Shown one piece after another: positions 63,662 to 64,000 of a DNA stretch of 64,000 nt (positions are counted from its first letter, which is position 1; each line of letters starts with the position of its first letter). The translations under genes and the position numbers were made by a program. Under the pieces are notes generated by a model. The model searched no databases. It had not been told where the DNA came from and saw only the letters and a list, made by a program, of their open reading frames with translations. The stretch spans positions 310,001 through 374,000 of the forward strand of contig CAWISK010000002.1 in NCBI GenBank assembly GCA_963838805.1, read 5' to 3'. This DNA is from CAVRQM01 sp963838805. Its GTDB lineage: Bacteria > Pseudomonadota > Alphaproteobacteria > Acetobacterales > Acetobacteraceae.

Positions 63662-64000
63662 ATGCTCGCCCTCACCGACAAGATCGTGCTGTTCGGCGCC
63701 GCCGGCCTGGTCGGGCAGAATCTGGTGGTGCTGCTGAAGCAGCACGGCTTTGGCAATCTCGTCGCCATCGACAAGCACGCGGCGAACACGCGCATCCTGC
63801 GCGGACTGCATCCGGAACTCGCGGTGATCGAAGCCGACATGGCGGAGCCGGGCGAGTGGGAGGCAGCATGCGAGGGTGCTGCCGCCGCGGTGATGCTGCA
63901 AGCGCAGATCGGCGGCGAGGTCGAGGCGGAGTTTCAGCGCAACAACATCATCGCCACCCAGCGCGCGCTCGATGCGTGTCGCAGGTATGGGGTGCCGTTC
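63662..64000 (+). CDS. NAD-dependent epimerase/dehydratase (partial, runs off window)
   Basis: The first 113 residues of an extended-SDR sugar epimerase. The NAD loop KIVLFGAAGLVGQNLVVLLK is at the N-terminus, followed by VAIDKHAANTRIL and VEAEFQRNNIIATQRALDACRRYG, the family's Asn-containing helix. It begins five bases after the DprE2-like gene and so belongs to the same operon. It may supply or modify the sugar donor; its specificity cannot be set from this part. Confidence 0.85.
   Translation, partial: MLALTDKIVLFGAAGLVGQNLVVLLKQHGFGNLVAIDKHAANTRILRGLHPELAVIEADMAEPGEWEAACEGAAAAVMLQAQIGGEVEAEFQRNNIIATQRALDACRRYGVPF

Overview
This is a GC-rich window from an alphaproteobacterium, most likely Rhodospirillales/Acetobacteraceae. 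That placement is inferred from gene neighbourhoods (proA-nadD-rsfS; rpsA-sppA-ihfB-lapA-pyrF) and gene content; no rRNA is present to confirm it. Coding density is high, most neighbouring same-strand genes overlap by ATGA/GTGA/TGATG junctions, and one tRNA-Glu(TTC) is present. No prophage, insertion sequence or CRISPR array was seen.

Layout. 1-7.5 kb: a broken ornithine cyclodeaminase-like gene and a four-gene polar amino-acid ABC importer on the minus strand, divergent from hutI-hutU and an AhpD-like gene on the plus strand (histidine/urocanate use). 7.5-9.6 kb: a decayed patch with frameshifted DUF899 and small membrane genes, a remnant of a TPR-type regulator, and DUF488. 9.7-18 kb: a DAO-type oxidoreductase, a two-subunit molybdenum hydroxylase (IorAB-like), a GT4 glycosyltransferase, an RND outer-membrane lipoprotein, an M20 peptidase and the tRNA. 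18.2-30.8 kb: a type II secretion island, gspE-F-H-I-J, then L-M-C/N-D-K on the plus strand, gspG on the opposite strand, and a signal-peptide-bearing phosphatase gene between the two halves. 30.9-35.9 kb: small enzymes, an aldose dehydrogenase-like SDR, comM, and a ribosome hibernation factor with a cold-shock-like tail. 36-42.5 kb: a six-gene minus-strand sugar operon (2-keto-3-deoxy-phosphosugar aldolase, binding protein, ATPase, two permeases, and a translationally coupled histone-deacetylase-family amidohydrolase). 42.6-51.4 kb: membrane and housekeeping genes (corC, creA, rsfS, nadD, proA), a GT39-type glycosyltransferase and a truncated RES toxin. 51.6-55.7 kb: rpsA-sppA-ihfB-lapA-pyrF. 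55.9-64 kb: a Tat-type amidohydrolase, a large GT-C-like membrane protein, and a compact cassette (HAD-UbiA, DprE1-like, DprE2-like, epimerase) that matches the pathway to polyprenyl-phosphoryl-D-arabinose.

Two themes stand out. First, the last 7 kb looks like a lipid-linked D-arabinose donor pathway with a candidate transferase, known mainly from mycobacteria and from noeCHOP of Azorhizobium. Second, about 14 genes carry one or more single-base frameshifts while the protein sequence stays conserved on both sides. Such a density across unrelated functions points to indel errors in the sequence more than to true gene decay, so gene-loss claims here need read-level checking.
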